Below, in pieces: positions 1-8,285 of a stretch of 61,126 nucleotides of DNA. This DNA is from an uncultured Alphaproteobacteria bacterium (lineage in GTDB: Bacteria; Pseudomonadota; Alphaproteobacteria; HIMB59). The notes below the pieces were generated by a model, which saw only the letters and a list, made by a program, of their open reading frames with translations, made no database searches and was not told where the DNA came from. The position numbers and the translations under genes were made by a program. The stretch is from assembly GCA_902518505.1 (NCBI GenBank), contig CABYGG010000007.1, positions 1 to 61,126 on the forward strand, given 5' to 3'. The stretch's first letter is position 1, and each line of letters starts with the position of its first letter.

Positions 1-1151
1 GCGGGAGACTCTAATGAAAAATCCTTAACAATTACTCTTTCATTATTTCCGTTGGTATCCATAACTCCTATATGAAAATTTCCCTGAGTTAACTTGGTAA
101 AAGCAATCAAGTCGCCTCTCGGAGACCAAACTGGGTTTCCATATACACCTCTACCTTTTGAAATTCTTTTTATATTATCTCCATTCTTATCCATAATAAA
201 TAATTGGGGACTTCCACCACGATCAGAATTAAAAACAATTTTTTCACCATCTGGAGAAAAAGAGGGTGATGTATCTATTCCAGAGTCATTTGTTAGTCTT
301 GAGCGAGATCGGGTGTTTAAATCCATTAAATATATCTCAGAATTTGCTGCATTCTGAGGGTCAGAAAAAGACATTACTACACTTTGACTATCTGGAGAAA
401 ATCTCGGTGCAAAAGTCATTCCAGGGAAATCCCCAACAACTTCCCTTTCACCGGTTTTAAGATTGTAAATATAAACTCTTGGAAGATTATTTTTGTACTC
501 CATGTATGTAATTAATTGTTTGTTTGGAGCAAAACGTGGAGTTAAAACTAAATTTTTTCCATCTGTTAAAAATTGATGGCTATCTAAATGTCCATCTTGA
601 TCCATAATCGCTAGTCTTTTTACTCTTTGATCAAGTGGACCAATTTCAGAAACGTAAACAATTCTTGTATCAAAGTAACCCGTCTCACCTGTTATTCTCT
701 CATAAACGATGTCACTTACGGTATGACCTACCCTTCTAATCAAATTTTCATCAGGTATTGTTAGTTGTAATTTTTCTATCTCTTTACCATTAAATACATC
801 ATAAAGTCTCATACGTAATCTAATACTATTATCCGTTTTGCTAACATCTGCACTAAGTAAGAACTGAGCTTTGATAAGCTTCCAATCCTCAAACCGTGGA
901 ACTTTTTCTACTAAATTATCGGATTGAATATAAAGGTCTTCATTTACAGTATAAAAAAGTCCAGAATTTGTAAGATTATTTGAAATAATTTGTCTAAGAG
1001 TGTTTCCATATCTAGCGGTGTCTGAGTCAGCACCAAAAATTTGAGTTATAGCTATAGGAGTAGGTTCAACTTTTCCTTGTGCAATGGTTACCTCCAAAGC
1101 AGCGTTTGCATTAAGTGAAAAAAACATAATTATTAGAATTTTTTTAATCAT
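1..1151 (-). CDS. tolB: Tol-Pal system beta-propeller protein TolB (3' end missing)
   Basis: Periplasmic beta-propeller subunit of the Tol-Pal envelope complex, which joins inner-membrane TolQRA to outer-membrane Pal. The ATG at 1149-1151 gives MIKKILIIMFFSLNANA, a signal peptide with likely cleavage after ANA. The N-terminal TolB domain follows, then propeller repeats of the type SPDGEKIVF and SPRGDLIAF. About 383 residues are present against a usual 420-450, so the last blade lies beyond position 1. It is the last visible gene of the tolQ-tolR-tolA-tolB order, 43 bases downstream of tolA. Assignment is secure from the repeats and the neighbours. Confidence 0.93.
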   Translation of the reverse strand, partial: MIKKILIIMFFSLNANAALEVTIAQGKVEPTPIAITQIFGADSDTARYGNTLRQIISNNLTNSGLFYTVNEDLYIQSDNLVEKVPRFEDWKLIKAQFLLSADVSKTDNSIRLRMRLYDVFNGKEIEKLQLTIPDENLIRRVGHTVSDIVYERITGETGYFDTRIVYVSEIGPLDQRVKRLAIMDQDGHLDSHQFLTDGKNLVLTPRFAPNKQLITYMEYKNNLPRVYIYNLKTGEREVVGDFPGMTFAPRFSPDSQSVVMSFSDPQNAANSEIYLMDLNTRSRSRLTNDSGIDTSPSFSPDGEKIVFNSDRGGSPQLFIMDKNGDNIKRISKGRGVYGNPVWSPRGDLIAFTKLTQGNFHIGVMDTNGNNERVIVKDFSLESP

Positions 1152-1194
1152 AAGAATATTTCTATTAGATTGCGCGCATTATTTTAAATTTTTA

Positions 1195-2199
1195 TTAATC
1201 AAACATCCAGCTGAAATCAAAAGTAAAGTTAATTTCTTTCCATTCTTCATATTTATCTGCAGGTAATAAAAGAGGGCTACAATCTGGATTATTTACTGCT
1301 CTCATCGCAGCTTCAGCAGCAGTCCTAAATGATGGATCATTTAATTTCTCTTTATTGACTACTTTAGAACTTTTTACAGTTCGATCAGGGTTAACTTCAA
1401 TGTAAATAACAGGTTTTATTTCTTTTAAATTTGCGACACCAACATTAAGATTTAAACAGCCATGTAATTGTTGCCTTAATAAATCAATTTCTGAAATAGT
1501 CATCGTTAGTCCAACTTTTTCTGTGAAAACTTCCTCTTGTTTGACTTCGGATGCTTCCTGCTCTTTTTTAAATTCTTTATCTTGATTTTCTAGATCTTTT
1601 AGAACAGTACTAACATTGAAAGTTTTCTTTACAGGCTTTTTCTTAACAACAATCTCAATATCTTTTTTGGGTTCAGGTATTTCTTTAGGTTCAGGTTTTT
1701 GTTTTAATTTAATCTCAAAATCATTTTCTATAGGTGGCGGTGTCTCCTCATCTGGTTTTTTAATTTCAGGTTTTATTTTCTCATCAATGATAAATTCATT
1801 CGTTTTGTCTGCAGAGTTATCAACTAATACTTCTTCATTAGTATCCTGAATTATTGGATCAATTGAGTCTTGAGATGCTATTTCTTTTATATCTGGTTCA
1901 ATAGCCTCAGTTTCATTCTGTATTGGAGTTTCTTCTTGAAATGTCGGAACAATTTCATTTATCTCCTCCACAAATTCAGGTGCAGCTGTCTCTTCCTCAA
2001 TAATGAACATTTCAACCGGTAAAATCATTGGGATATCACTGATTTTTTTTTCAAAAGTAAAATTTATCATTGGTATCAAAATTAGTAGGTGTAATAGAAA
2101 AGAGAATATTTGAAAATAAAAATCACTTTTTTTGTAACTAAAATTTTCAATGAATAAGATGAAGTTTCTAAAAGGATTAATTATTGAAATAGCAGACAC
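1195..2199 (-). CDS. tolA: TolA-like envelope protein with TonB-type C-terminus
   Basis: Inner-membrane protein expected to span the periplasm and carry TolQR energy to TolB and Pal. One hydrophobic segment lies at about residues 27-49. Residues 60-200 are a long acidic, Pro/Glu/Lys-rich stretch (for example KPEPKEIPEPKKD). The folded C-terminal domain covers about residues 225-334 and has two cysteines (HGCLNLN and NNPDCSP). The start is a GTG at 2197-2199, immediately after the tolR stop. The linker is acidic rather than the Ala/Lys-rich helix of the E. coli protein, which is common in alphaproteobacteria. The call rests on position between tolR and tolB plus this architecture; sequence similarity across TolA proteins is low. 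Confidence 0.85.
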   Translation of the reverse strand: MSAISIINPFRNFILFIENFSYKKSDFYFQIFSFLLHLLILIPMINFTFEKKISDIPMILPVEMFIIEEETAAPEFVEEINEIVPTFQEETPIQNETEAIEPDIKEIASQDSIDPIIQDTNEEVLVDNSADKTNEFIIDEKIKPEIKKPDEETPPPIENDFEIKLKQKPEPKEIPEPKKDIEIVVKKKPVKKTFNVSTVLKDLENQDKEFKKEQEASEVKQEEVFTEKVGLTMTISEIDLLRQQLHGCLNLNVGVANLKEIKPVIYIEVNPDRTVKSSKVVNKEKLNDPSFRTAAEAAMRAVNNPDCSPLLLPADKYEEWKEINFTFDFSWMFD

Positions 2200-2595
2200 T
2201 TAACTTGGTTTTTTCGTTACAAGAGCAATTTTTAAAAAACCAGATGTGTTCAGAGCACCAAGAACCTTCATTACTTCTCCGTAACTAATTGTGGTATCAG
2301 CTCTTAAAAAAATTCTTATGTCAGTATTTGAGCCTGCAATAGTTTTAACTTTCAATATTAACTCATCAAAAGGTATTAATTCTTCACCTAAGTAAATTTC
2401 ATTACTTTTATTAATTGAGATTTCAAGTGGTTCCTTTTGTGCATCTAAAGAATTAGCCTCAACTTTTGGCAAATTAACTGGAACACCCACAGTTAGAAGG
2501 GGAGCTGTGACCATAAACACAATAAGTAAAACCAACATAACATCAACCATCGGTGTAACATTTATATTAGAAACAGGTCGATGTTTTTTTCTCAT
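2200..2595 (-). CDS. tolR: Tol-Pal system protein TolR (ExbD/TolR family)
   Basis: Single-span inner-membrane partner of TolQ in the proton-driven Tol motor. The N-terminus SNINVTPMVDVMLVLLIVF is the ExbD/TolR signature; Asp18 is the proton-path aspartate at the start of the membrane helix. The remaining ~95 residues form the periplasmic domain. At 131 residues it is normal for the family. It lies 4 bases after tolQ and directly abuts tolA, so the genes are very probably co-transcribed and translationally coupled. Confidence 0.95.
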   Translation of the reverse strand: MRKKHRPVSNINVTPMVDVMLVLLIVFMVTAPLLTVGVPVNLPKVEANSLDAQKEPLEISINKSNEIYLGEELIPFDELILKVKTIAGSNTDIRIFLRADTTISYGEVMKVLGALNTSGFLKIALVTKKPS

Positions 2596-2599
2596 ATAA

Positions 2600-3298
2600 T
2601 TATTTAACTTGGCGTGAAATTATATTAACTAAGTCCTTCCCAAAACTCTCAGCCTCTGACAAATAGTTGTCAATTTTAGAAGTTATGAGGTTATAGTAAG
2701 CCGTTGAGGGGATAGCAACGAAGAGGCCCAAAGCAGTTACAAATAAAGCCTCTGCTATACCGGGTGCAACTACAGCGAGATTAGTATTTTGAGCAATTGC
2801 TATTGCTTGAAAACTATTCATAATTCCCCAAACTGTTCCAAATAATCCTATAAAAGGTGCTACGGATCCAGATGAAGCCAAAAAAGATAATCCTTTATTT
2901 AAATTTGTATCTTCAACAGCAATACTTAAATCAAGAGAGGTATAAAGTCTTTGAATGAAAGCCGAGTCTATTTTATTTTTCTGAATTCGAGATTTTTCAT
3001 ATTCATTCATAATATTTCTAAATATATTTGAGAAACTCTCTTGATCAAACTCGTCAATTTGTTTGTGTAGTTCATCTAAAGACACCCCAGACCAAAAATG
3101 GTTTTCAAATTTTTTTGATATTTTCTTAAGTTTATTTATTAACAAAATTTTTTGAATGATTGTCTTCCAAGATTGAATTGAAAAAATCACTAGCAATATT
3201 ATTACAAATTTTACAACCCAGTCAGATTTTAGAAACATTCCCATCATTGAGAAATCTACCGAACCTTCAAGGGATGCTAAGTTAACTACTTCTTCCAT
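2600..3298 (-). CDS. tolQ: Tol-Pal system protein TolQ (MotA/TolQ/ExbB family)
   Basis: Proton-channel subunit of the Tol motor in the inner membrane. Three membrane spans are visible: about residues 27-44, then two in the conserved block beginning LASSGSVAPFIGLFGTVWGI and the following VTALGLFVAIPSTAYYN. The 232-residue length fits. It starts with ATG 3 bases after the stop of the small nuclease gene. The usual ybgC thioesterase gene is not found directly upstream. Confidence 0.95.
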   Translation of the reverse strand: MEEVVNLASLEGSVDFSMMGMFLKSDWVVKFVIILLVIFSIQSWKTIIQKILLINKLKKISKKFENHFWSGVSLDELHKQIDEFDQESFSNIFRNIMNEYEKSRIQKNKIDSAFIQRLYTSLDLSIAVEDTNLNKGLSFLASSGSVAPFIGLFGTVWGIMNSFQAIAIAQNTNLAVVAPGIAEALFVTALGLFVAIPSTAYYNLITSKIDNYLSEAESFGKDLVNIISRQVK

Positions 3299-3301
3299 TA
3301 A

Positions 3302-3628
3302 TTATTCTTCATCAATTATATTTTTATTTTTAAGTTCTTTAGAGACTTTATCAAAATCATCTGAATGTACCATTATCCAAAAACCAGGTCTATTTTTTTC
3401 ACATAATGCAATGACTGGGGTCTTTTTTTCCTTGTCTGCTAAAGATTTTGTATCGTCCCATAATTTAATAGCTGTATGTTTAGCTCTTAATTTACACTCA
3501 ATGAATAAATTATCGTGAATTACATCTGAATGAGTAACTTTTGAATTAATCCCACTAAGGGCATTTCTCATACCTCCAAAAAACTTTGCTACAAGTCTTT
3601 CCCTATTTTTCCAAGCTTTATCAGGCAT
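3302..3628 (-). CDS. Small phage-type PD-(D/E)XK nuclease, possible Holliday-junction resolvase
   Basis: A 108-residue protein with the opening AWKNRERLVAKFFGG and the core SDVIHDNLFIECK. Glu10, Asp35, Glu44 and Lys46 fit the spacing of PD-(D/E)XK nucleases of the small phage Holliday-junction-resolvase-like group (ER...G..., then a D, then E-x-K). Nothing else is fused to it. Its ATG overlaps the yebC stop by 8 bases and its stop is 3 bases before tolQ, so it is embedded in the operon. That is the slot where ruvC, ruvA and ruvB lie in many alphaproteobacteria. The nuclease fold is read from motifs; a recombination role is inference, and repair or restriction-like roles remain possible. Confidence 0.6.
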   Translation of the reverse strand: MPDKAWKNRERLVAKFFGGMRNALSGINSKVTHSDVIHDNLFIECKLRAKHTAIKLWDDTKSLADKEKKTPVIALCEKNRPGFWIMVHSDDFDKVSKELKNKNIIDEE

Positions 3629-4361
3629 TATTAACCTCTAGAAGTTCACTATCAAAATCAAGATTTGAAAAACAATTTTGAACATCATCGTTATCCTCTA
3701 ACTCTTCATTTAATCTAACAAGCTTGTCAAGATCTTCCTTTTTTTCAATTTTTACAGTTAAATTTGGCTTCCAAATAATATTTGCACTTTCGATTTCAAA
3801 GTTTTTATCTACTAGTATTTTCTCAAAAGATGCTAATTCCTCAAAGGAAGAATAAAGATATGTAACATCGTCATCTGTATTGTAATCCTCTAAACCATGG
3901 TCAAGTAAATCCTCCAGTGCACTATCATCTATTTCTTTTTTGATTTGTATTTCTCCTACTTTATTAAAATTAAAACTCACACTTCCTGTCTCCCCCAAAT
4001 TTCCCCCATTCTTTGAAAAAATAGATCTAATTTCTGAAGCTGTTCTATTTTTATTATCTGTTAAGGCCTCGACTATAAAAGCCGTTCCAAATGGACCATA
4101 TCCCTCATAGCGAACTTCTGAATAATCAGAAGCTTCAGTATTATTTTTATTAATAGCTCTATCCACATTATCCTTTGGCATATTTACACTTCGAGCATTT
4201 GTTATTGCTAGTCTCAATCTTGGATTGGACTCTGGGTCAGTACCTCCAATCTTCACGGCTATTTGAATTTCTCTTCCTATTTTTGCAAATTGTTTTGCTC
4301 TTTTTTTGTCTTGAGCACCTTTACGATATTGAATATTTTTAAATTTTGAATGTCCTGCCAT
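3621..4361 (-). CDS. yebC: YebC/PmpR-family protein
   Basis: Member of the YebC/TACO1 family, linked to transcriptional control and to translation of difficult stretches such as polyproline. The N-terminus MAGHSKFKNIQYRKGAQD is the family hallmark (usually AGHSKWxNI). The 246-residue length is standard and the acidic C-terminal half is typical. It begins 3 bases after the phosphoesterase gene upstream and overlaps the nuclease gene by 8 bases. Confidence 0.96.
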   Translation of the reverse strand: MAGHSKFKNIQYRKGAQDKKRAKQFAKIGREIQIAVKIGGTDPESNPRLRLAITNARSVNMPKDNVDRAINKNNTEASDYSEVRYEGYGPFGTAFIVEALTDNKNRTASEIRSIFSKNGGNLGETGSVSFNFNKVGEIQIKKEIDDSALEDLLDHGLEDYNTDDDVTYLYSSFEELASFEKILVDKNFEIESANIIWKPNLTVKIEKKEDLDKLVRLNEELEDNDDVQNCFSNLDFDSELLEVNNA

Positions 4362-4364
4362 GAG

Positions 4365-5180
4365 CTAAGATAATAAATTACTATCCAAAACACCACCTAT
4401 TTGAATAGATTGAATTGAATTCGTTTCTCCCTCTTTTGTAGTTATAACTGCTCCAGAAATAGTGGCCAATCCCTCTGCGGGTTCTAATCTATGTGAGTTC
4501 GATCCAGTTCTCATTCTTTTGATAGCGTTTTCTTTTTTCATACCAATAACAGAATTATAATCTCCTGTCATGCCAATATCAGTTTGAAAACATGTGCCTT
4601 TTTCTAATACCCTTGCGTCTGAGGTTGGAATATGAACATGAGTCCCATATATAGCTGTAAATTTTCCATCATAATTTTGAGCTATACCATTTTTTTCAGA
4701 TGTCACCTCAGCATGTACCTCTAAAAATGAATAATCTATTTCATGGTCATTAATTATAGATAAAAGTTGTGTATCAATAGAATGAAAAGGGTTACTTAAG
4801 GGAAGGTCAATAAATGTTTGACCATGAACTTGGCTTACCAATATTCTTTTTCCATTTTTATGAGTAAAAATTTTAAACCCTCTACCAGGAGATCCAACTT
4901 CGAAATTTAAAGGTCTGATAATATTATGATCTGGATTTTGATCCATATATTCTATGATCTCTTTTTGTTTCCAAGCATGATTTCCTAAAGTGATAGCGTC
5001 AGCCCCCCAACTTATAAGCTCTTCGTAAATTTTTCCTGTAAGTCCATAACCACCAGCTGAATTTTCAGCATTAATTATTGTAAAGCTAATTTTGAATTGA
5101 TCTTGAATATTTTTTAAATTTTCTTTAAGAGCTGTTCTACCTGTTCTACCAACAACATCTCCTATCACTAAAAAATTCAT
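4365..5180 (-). CDS. YmdB-type metallophosphoesterase (TIGR00282 family)
   Basis: Calcineurin-like metallophosphoesterase of the YmdB/TIGR00282 group, known in Bacillus to hydrolyse 2',3'-cyclic nucleotides. Metal-site motifs in order are GDVVGRTGR, ENSAGG, TLGNHAWK, VHAEVTSEK and YGTHVHIPT, ending with TDIGMTGDYNSVIG. I place the start at the ATG at 5180, giving MNFLVIGDVVG and 271 residues. That ATG overlaps the upstream stop as ATGA, and earlier codons would add an unlikely extension inside the upstream gene. Substrate is not deducible from sequence. Confidence 0.88.
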   Translation of the reverse strand: MNFLVIGDVVGRTGRTALKENLKNIQDQFKISFTIINAENSAGGYGLTGKIYEELISWGADAITLGNHAWKQKEIIEYMDQNPDHNIIRPLNFEVGSPGRGFKIFTHKNGKRILVSQVHGQTFIDLPLSNPFHSIDTQLLSIINDHEIDYSFLEVHAEVTSEKNGIAQNYDGKFTAIYGTHVHIPTSDARVLEKGTCFQTDIGMTGDYNSVIGMKKENAIKRMRTGSNSHRLEPAEGLATISGAVITTKEGETNSIQSIQIGGVLDSNLLS

Positions 5181-5740
5181 AAAGAATAGATTTTTTGTTC
5201 TGAACAAATATAATCTACTTTTTGGTCAAAACTCTCCTGAAAATTGTAGTTGGTTTTTTGAATTTCAAAAGCAGCTAAAATAGTTTTTAAATTTCCTTTT
5301 TTTTTCAATTCTTCAATAGTTCTATCAAAAAAACCCCCTCCATAGCCTACCCTAAAACCTTTTTCATTAAATGCAGTGCATGATGCAATAATTATATCAG
5401 GATCTAATGTCTTTTCACCACTAGGCTCCATAATACCGCCAAAACCTTTTTCCAAATTTGGACTATAAGGGTTATATTCAAAGTACTTTAAAGAGGATCC
5501 TTTTGATATTACTTTGGGAAGTGAACATTTGATATTTTTATTTATTAAATCATCAGAAATTCTCAATACATCTACCTCATTTTTATATGGATAAAATAAG
5601 CCAACTGAACTATTTGGATTAATTTTTTCAATTAAATCTATTATTTTTGAATTTATTTTATTGGAAAAAATATCTAAATCAGAAGTGCTTAGTTGCATTC
5701 TTAGTGCCAGGTGATGTTTTCGAATTTGTTTTTTATTCAA
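5177..5740 (-). CDS. 5-formyltetrahydrofolate cyclo-ligase
   Basis: Converts 5-formyl-THF to 5,10-methenyl-THF using ATP, returning stored folate to one-carbon metabolism. The N-terminus KKQIRKHHLALR and the late GYGGGFFDRT motif are family signatures; 187 residues is normal. It overlaps zapA by 8 bases and the phosphoesterase by 4. The zapA-cyclo-ligase adjacency is conserved in many proteobacteria, where 6S RNA often lies nearby; the overlap here leaves no room for 6S RNA between them. Confidence 0.92.
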   Translation of the reverse strand: MNKKQIRKHHLALRMQLSTSDLDIFSNKINSKIIDLIEKINPNSSVGLFYPYKNEVDVLRISDDLINKNIKCSLPKVISKGSSLKYFEYNPYSPNLEKGFGGIMEPSGEKTLDPDIIIASCTAFNEKGFRVGYGGGFFDRTIEELKKKGNLKTILAAFEIQKTNYNFQESFDQKVDYICSEQKIYSL

Positions 5741-6065
5741 TAATTATATTATCATTTAGTTTTTTGAAAATTTGCTCAATGTCAGATTTTAGATGATTAT
5801 TTTCATTCTGTAATTCTTGAATACGGCTCTCATAAAATAATTTTTTATTTAAAGAATCTTGTAATATTTTTTCTTTTTTCAAAACATCTTCCATGGATTT
5901 AAGATAGGCAATAAGTGTAGATGTTAAAAAAGGCACATTCTCTTTCTTCTCATCATCTATGAGTTTACTAATTGAAGAAGCGATCTCTTTTACAGTTTCA
6001 ACATTATCATCGGAACATTGTATTTTTAGTGGTCTTCCTCCTATAGTTAGAGTTAAATTAGCCAT
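5733..6065 (-). CDS. zapA: Cell division protein ZapA
   Basis: Cytoplasmic FtsZ-ring stabiliser. The N-terminal segment ANLTLTIGGRPLKIQC and the following short helix (VKEIASSISKLIDD) match the ZapA domain, and the C-terminal half is a coiled coil (residues ~60-105). The 110-residue length is typical. It overlaps the preceding coiled-coil gene by 8 bases and the cyclo-ligase gene by 8 bases, forming a tight minus-strand operon. Confidence 0.9.
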   Translation of the reverse strand: MANLTLTIGGRPLKIQCSDDNVETVKEIASSISKLIDDEKKENVPFLTSTLIAYLKSMEDVLKKEKILQDSLNKKLFYESRIQELQNENNHLKSDIEQIFKKLNDNIIIE

Positions 6066-6318
6066 CTATATCTATTGAACCCAGTAATTCCTCAATTTTA
6101 TTAGTTGCTTGATCAATAAGTTGAGATTTTTCAGATAACTCAAATTTGTTATTTTCTAATTCGGTTACTAATTCTGACTCTCTTCTCTCTAAATATTCTA
6201 CCTTGGCTTTTAATTCTTGTTTCTCATTGATTAATTCTTGGTTATTAATTTTATAATTCTGAAGTTTTGATGCAATTTGCTCAATTTTTTGAAGTATTTG
6301 TTGTTGAAATTCGTTCAT
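6058..6318 (-). CDS. Short coiled-coil protein, DUF4164-like
   Basis: An 86-residue, almost wholly helical heptad-repeat protein (EKIEQIASKLQNYKINNQ, then ELVTELENN). Small coiled-coil proteins of the DUF4164 type sit between zapA and transketolase in many alphaproteobacteria, and this one has the same place and orientation. Its exact role is unknown; a part in division beside ZapA is inferred from context. It is divergent from tkt with 35 bases between, which must hold both promoters. Confidence 0.7.
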   Translation of the reverse strand: MNEFQQQILQKIEQIASKLQNYKINNQELINEKQELKAKVEYLERRESELVTELENNKFELSEKSQLIDQATNKIEELLGSIDIDG

Positions 6319-6353
6319 ACTTTAATTATTAGTTATTAAGAAAAGTTATTCCA

Positions 6354-8285
6354 TTGAAAAATTATACTAAATTAGCAAATTGTATCAGATTTTTATCAAT
6401 TGATGCGGTAGAAAAAGCAAAATCTGGTCATCCTGGTATGCCTATGGGAATGGCTGACATTGCCACAGTGCTCTTTCATGATTTTCTTACTCATAATCCC
6501 AAAGACCCAAACTGGCTACTCAGAGATCGATTCGTTTTATCTAATGGGCATGGTTCGATGTTGCTTTACTCACTTTTATACCTCACCGGTTATAAAAAAA
6601 TGACAATTTCTCAAATTAAAAATTTTAGACAATTGGGCTACATTACAGCAGGACATCCTGAGTATGAACCAGATGCTGGAATAGAAATAACAACCGGTCC
6701 TCTTGGGCAAGGTATTTCGAATGCAGTAGGAATGGCCATAGCCCTTAAAAAGCTTTCAAAAGAGAAAAAATTATCTAAAGCCCCAAAGGTATATGTTTTT
6801 TGTGGTGATGGATGTTTAATGGAAGGAATTAGCCAAGAGGCAATAAGTCTAGCTGGGCACTTAAAACTTAATAATTTGATACTAATATACGATAACAACA
6901 ATATTAGTATTGATGGATCTACAGACCTAGCTTTTAGTGATAACACAAACCTTAGATTTAAATCAGTAAATTGGGAGGTACATAGCGGAAAAGGCCATGA
7001 TCATAAAAATATTTATAAACTTTTAAAAAAAGCACAAGTTTCAAAAGTCCCTTGTTTGCTAAATTTTAAAACAACAATTGGATTTGGTTCTCCAAATAAG
7101 TCTGCAAAAGCATCATCACACGGCTCACCCTTAGGTTCAGAGGAAGTGAAATTAACGAGAAGTAAATTATCTTGGAATGAAGAACCTTTTCAAATTCCTG
7201 ATAAACTTTTAAAAATTTGGCGAAATTCATCCACCAAAAATTTACAAATTTACAAAAAAACTAAATCAATATCTCACACAACTTTATCAAACAAAGACAT
7301 CGATAAGTTATTTAATAAAATAGAAACAGATTTAAAAGATTTTAAGTCTGATCAGGCTACTAGAAAATCCTCTGAAGCAATATTACATTATTTCAGAGAA
7401 GATCATCCGATACTCGGAGGCTCTGCAGACTTAACTGGCTCCAATAATACCAAAGGTAAAGAAATGTCTGTAATGGATAGTATGAACACAACAGGACAAT
7501 ATATCCATTATGGTGTAAGAGAACATGGTATGGCTGCCATAATGAATGGTATTGCTGCTACCAAAATTTACAAAACATATTCAGGAACTTTTTTGAGCTT
7601 TGCTGATTATATGAAGCCAAGTCTTCGTTTAGCTGCACTAATGAAAATTAATCCTATACAAATTTTCACACACGACTCTATTGGATTAGGTGAAGATGGC
7701 CCTACTCATCAACCTATTGAACAAATTAATATGTTAAGACTCATACCAAATAGTTATGTTTTTAGACCCTGCGATCTTAAAGAAACAATTGTTTGTTGGA
7801 GAGAGGCTTTAAAAATTAATGATGCACCTTCATTTATCTGTCTTTCAAGGCAAAATCTACCACAAATTTCAAATAAAAAATTAGACTCAAAAAAATTTAA
7901 AGGTGCTTATGTTATATATGGTCCAAAAATTAATAACGATATTACTATTATAGCTACTGGTTCAGAAGTATTTTTAGCTGTCAATGTAGCTGTAAGAATT
8001 AGAGGTAATGGTATTATTGCAAAAGTCATTTCAATGCCATCAACTTCTGTTTTTGAAAAACAATCAAAAACTTTTAAAAACAATTTATTAAAATCTAAAT
8101 CTGATGAAATTTTTGTAATTGAGGCTGGATCAACAATGTATTGGAATAAGTACACAAAATATGAAAATATATTTGGATTAGATAATTTTGGTGCTAGTGC
8201 ACCTGGGAATGAAGTTTTTAGAAAATTTGGTTTAACAACAGAAACCGTATCTAATAAAATAATAAGGAAAATTAAAACAAAATGA
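6354..8285 (+). CDS. tkt: Transketolase
   Basis: Thiamine-diphosphate enzyme moving two-carbon units between sugar phosphates in the pentose-phosphate pathway. Visible blocks are GHPGMPMGMAD (~residues 26-36), the TPP site GDGCLMEGISQEA (~151-163), GSADLTGSN, GVREHGMAAIMNG and HDSIGLGEDGPTHQP. At 643 residues it is slightly shorter than the usual ~660. The start is a TTG at 6354; the next in-frame ATG would remove part of the conserved N-terminus. Its stop overlaps the gap start as ATGA. Confidence 0.97.
   Translation: MKNYTKLANCIRFLSIDAVEKAKSGHPGMPMGMADIATVLFHDFLTHNPKDPNWLLRDRFVLSNGHGSMLLYSLLYLTGYKKMTISQIKNFRQLGYITAGHPEYEPDAGIEITTGPLGQGISNAVGMAIALKKLSKEKKLSKAPKVYVFCGDGCLMEGISQEAISLAGHLKLNNLILIYDNNNISIDGSTDLAFSDNTNLRFKSVNWEVHSGKGHDHKNIYKLLKKAQVSKVPCLLNFKTTIGFGSPNKSAKASSHGSPLGSEEVKLTRSKLSWNEEPFQIPDKLLKIWRNSSTKNLQIYKKTKSISHTTLSNKDIDKLFNKIETDLKDFKSDQATRKSSEAILHYFREDHPILGGSADLTGSNNTKGKEMSVMDSMNTTGQYIHYGVREHGMAAIMNGIAATKIYKTYSGTFLSFADYMKPSLRLAALMKINPIQIFTHDSIGLGEDGPTHQPIEQINMLRLIPNSYVFRPCDLKETIVCWREALKINDAPSFICLSRQNLPQISNKKLDSKKFKGAYVIYGPKINNDITIIATGSEVFLAVNVAVRIRGNGIIAKVISMPSTSVFEKQSKTFKNNLLKSKSDEIFVIEAGSTMYWNKYTKYENIFGLDNFGASAPGNEVFRKFGLTTETVSNKIIRKIKTK

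Noticed and set aside
3302-3628. Phage-type nuclease as sign of a prophage
   Set aside because: It is a single gene inside a conserved housekeeping operon; no integrase, structural or lysis genes are nearby.
5181-5207. Upstream start for the YmdB-like gene at 5207
   Set aside because: It would add nine residues inside the preceding gene; the ATGA overlap at 5180 and the MNFLVIGDVVG start fit the family better.
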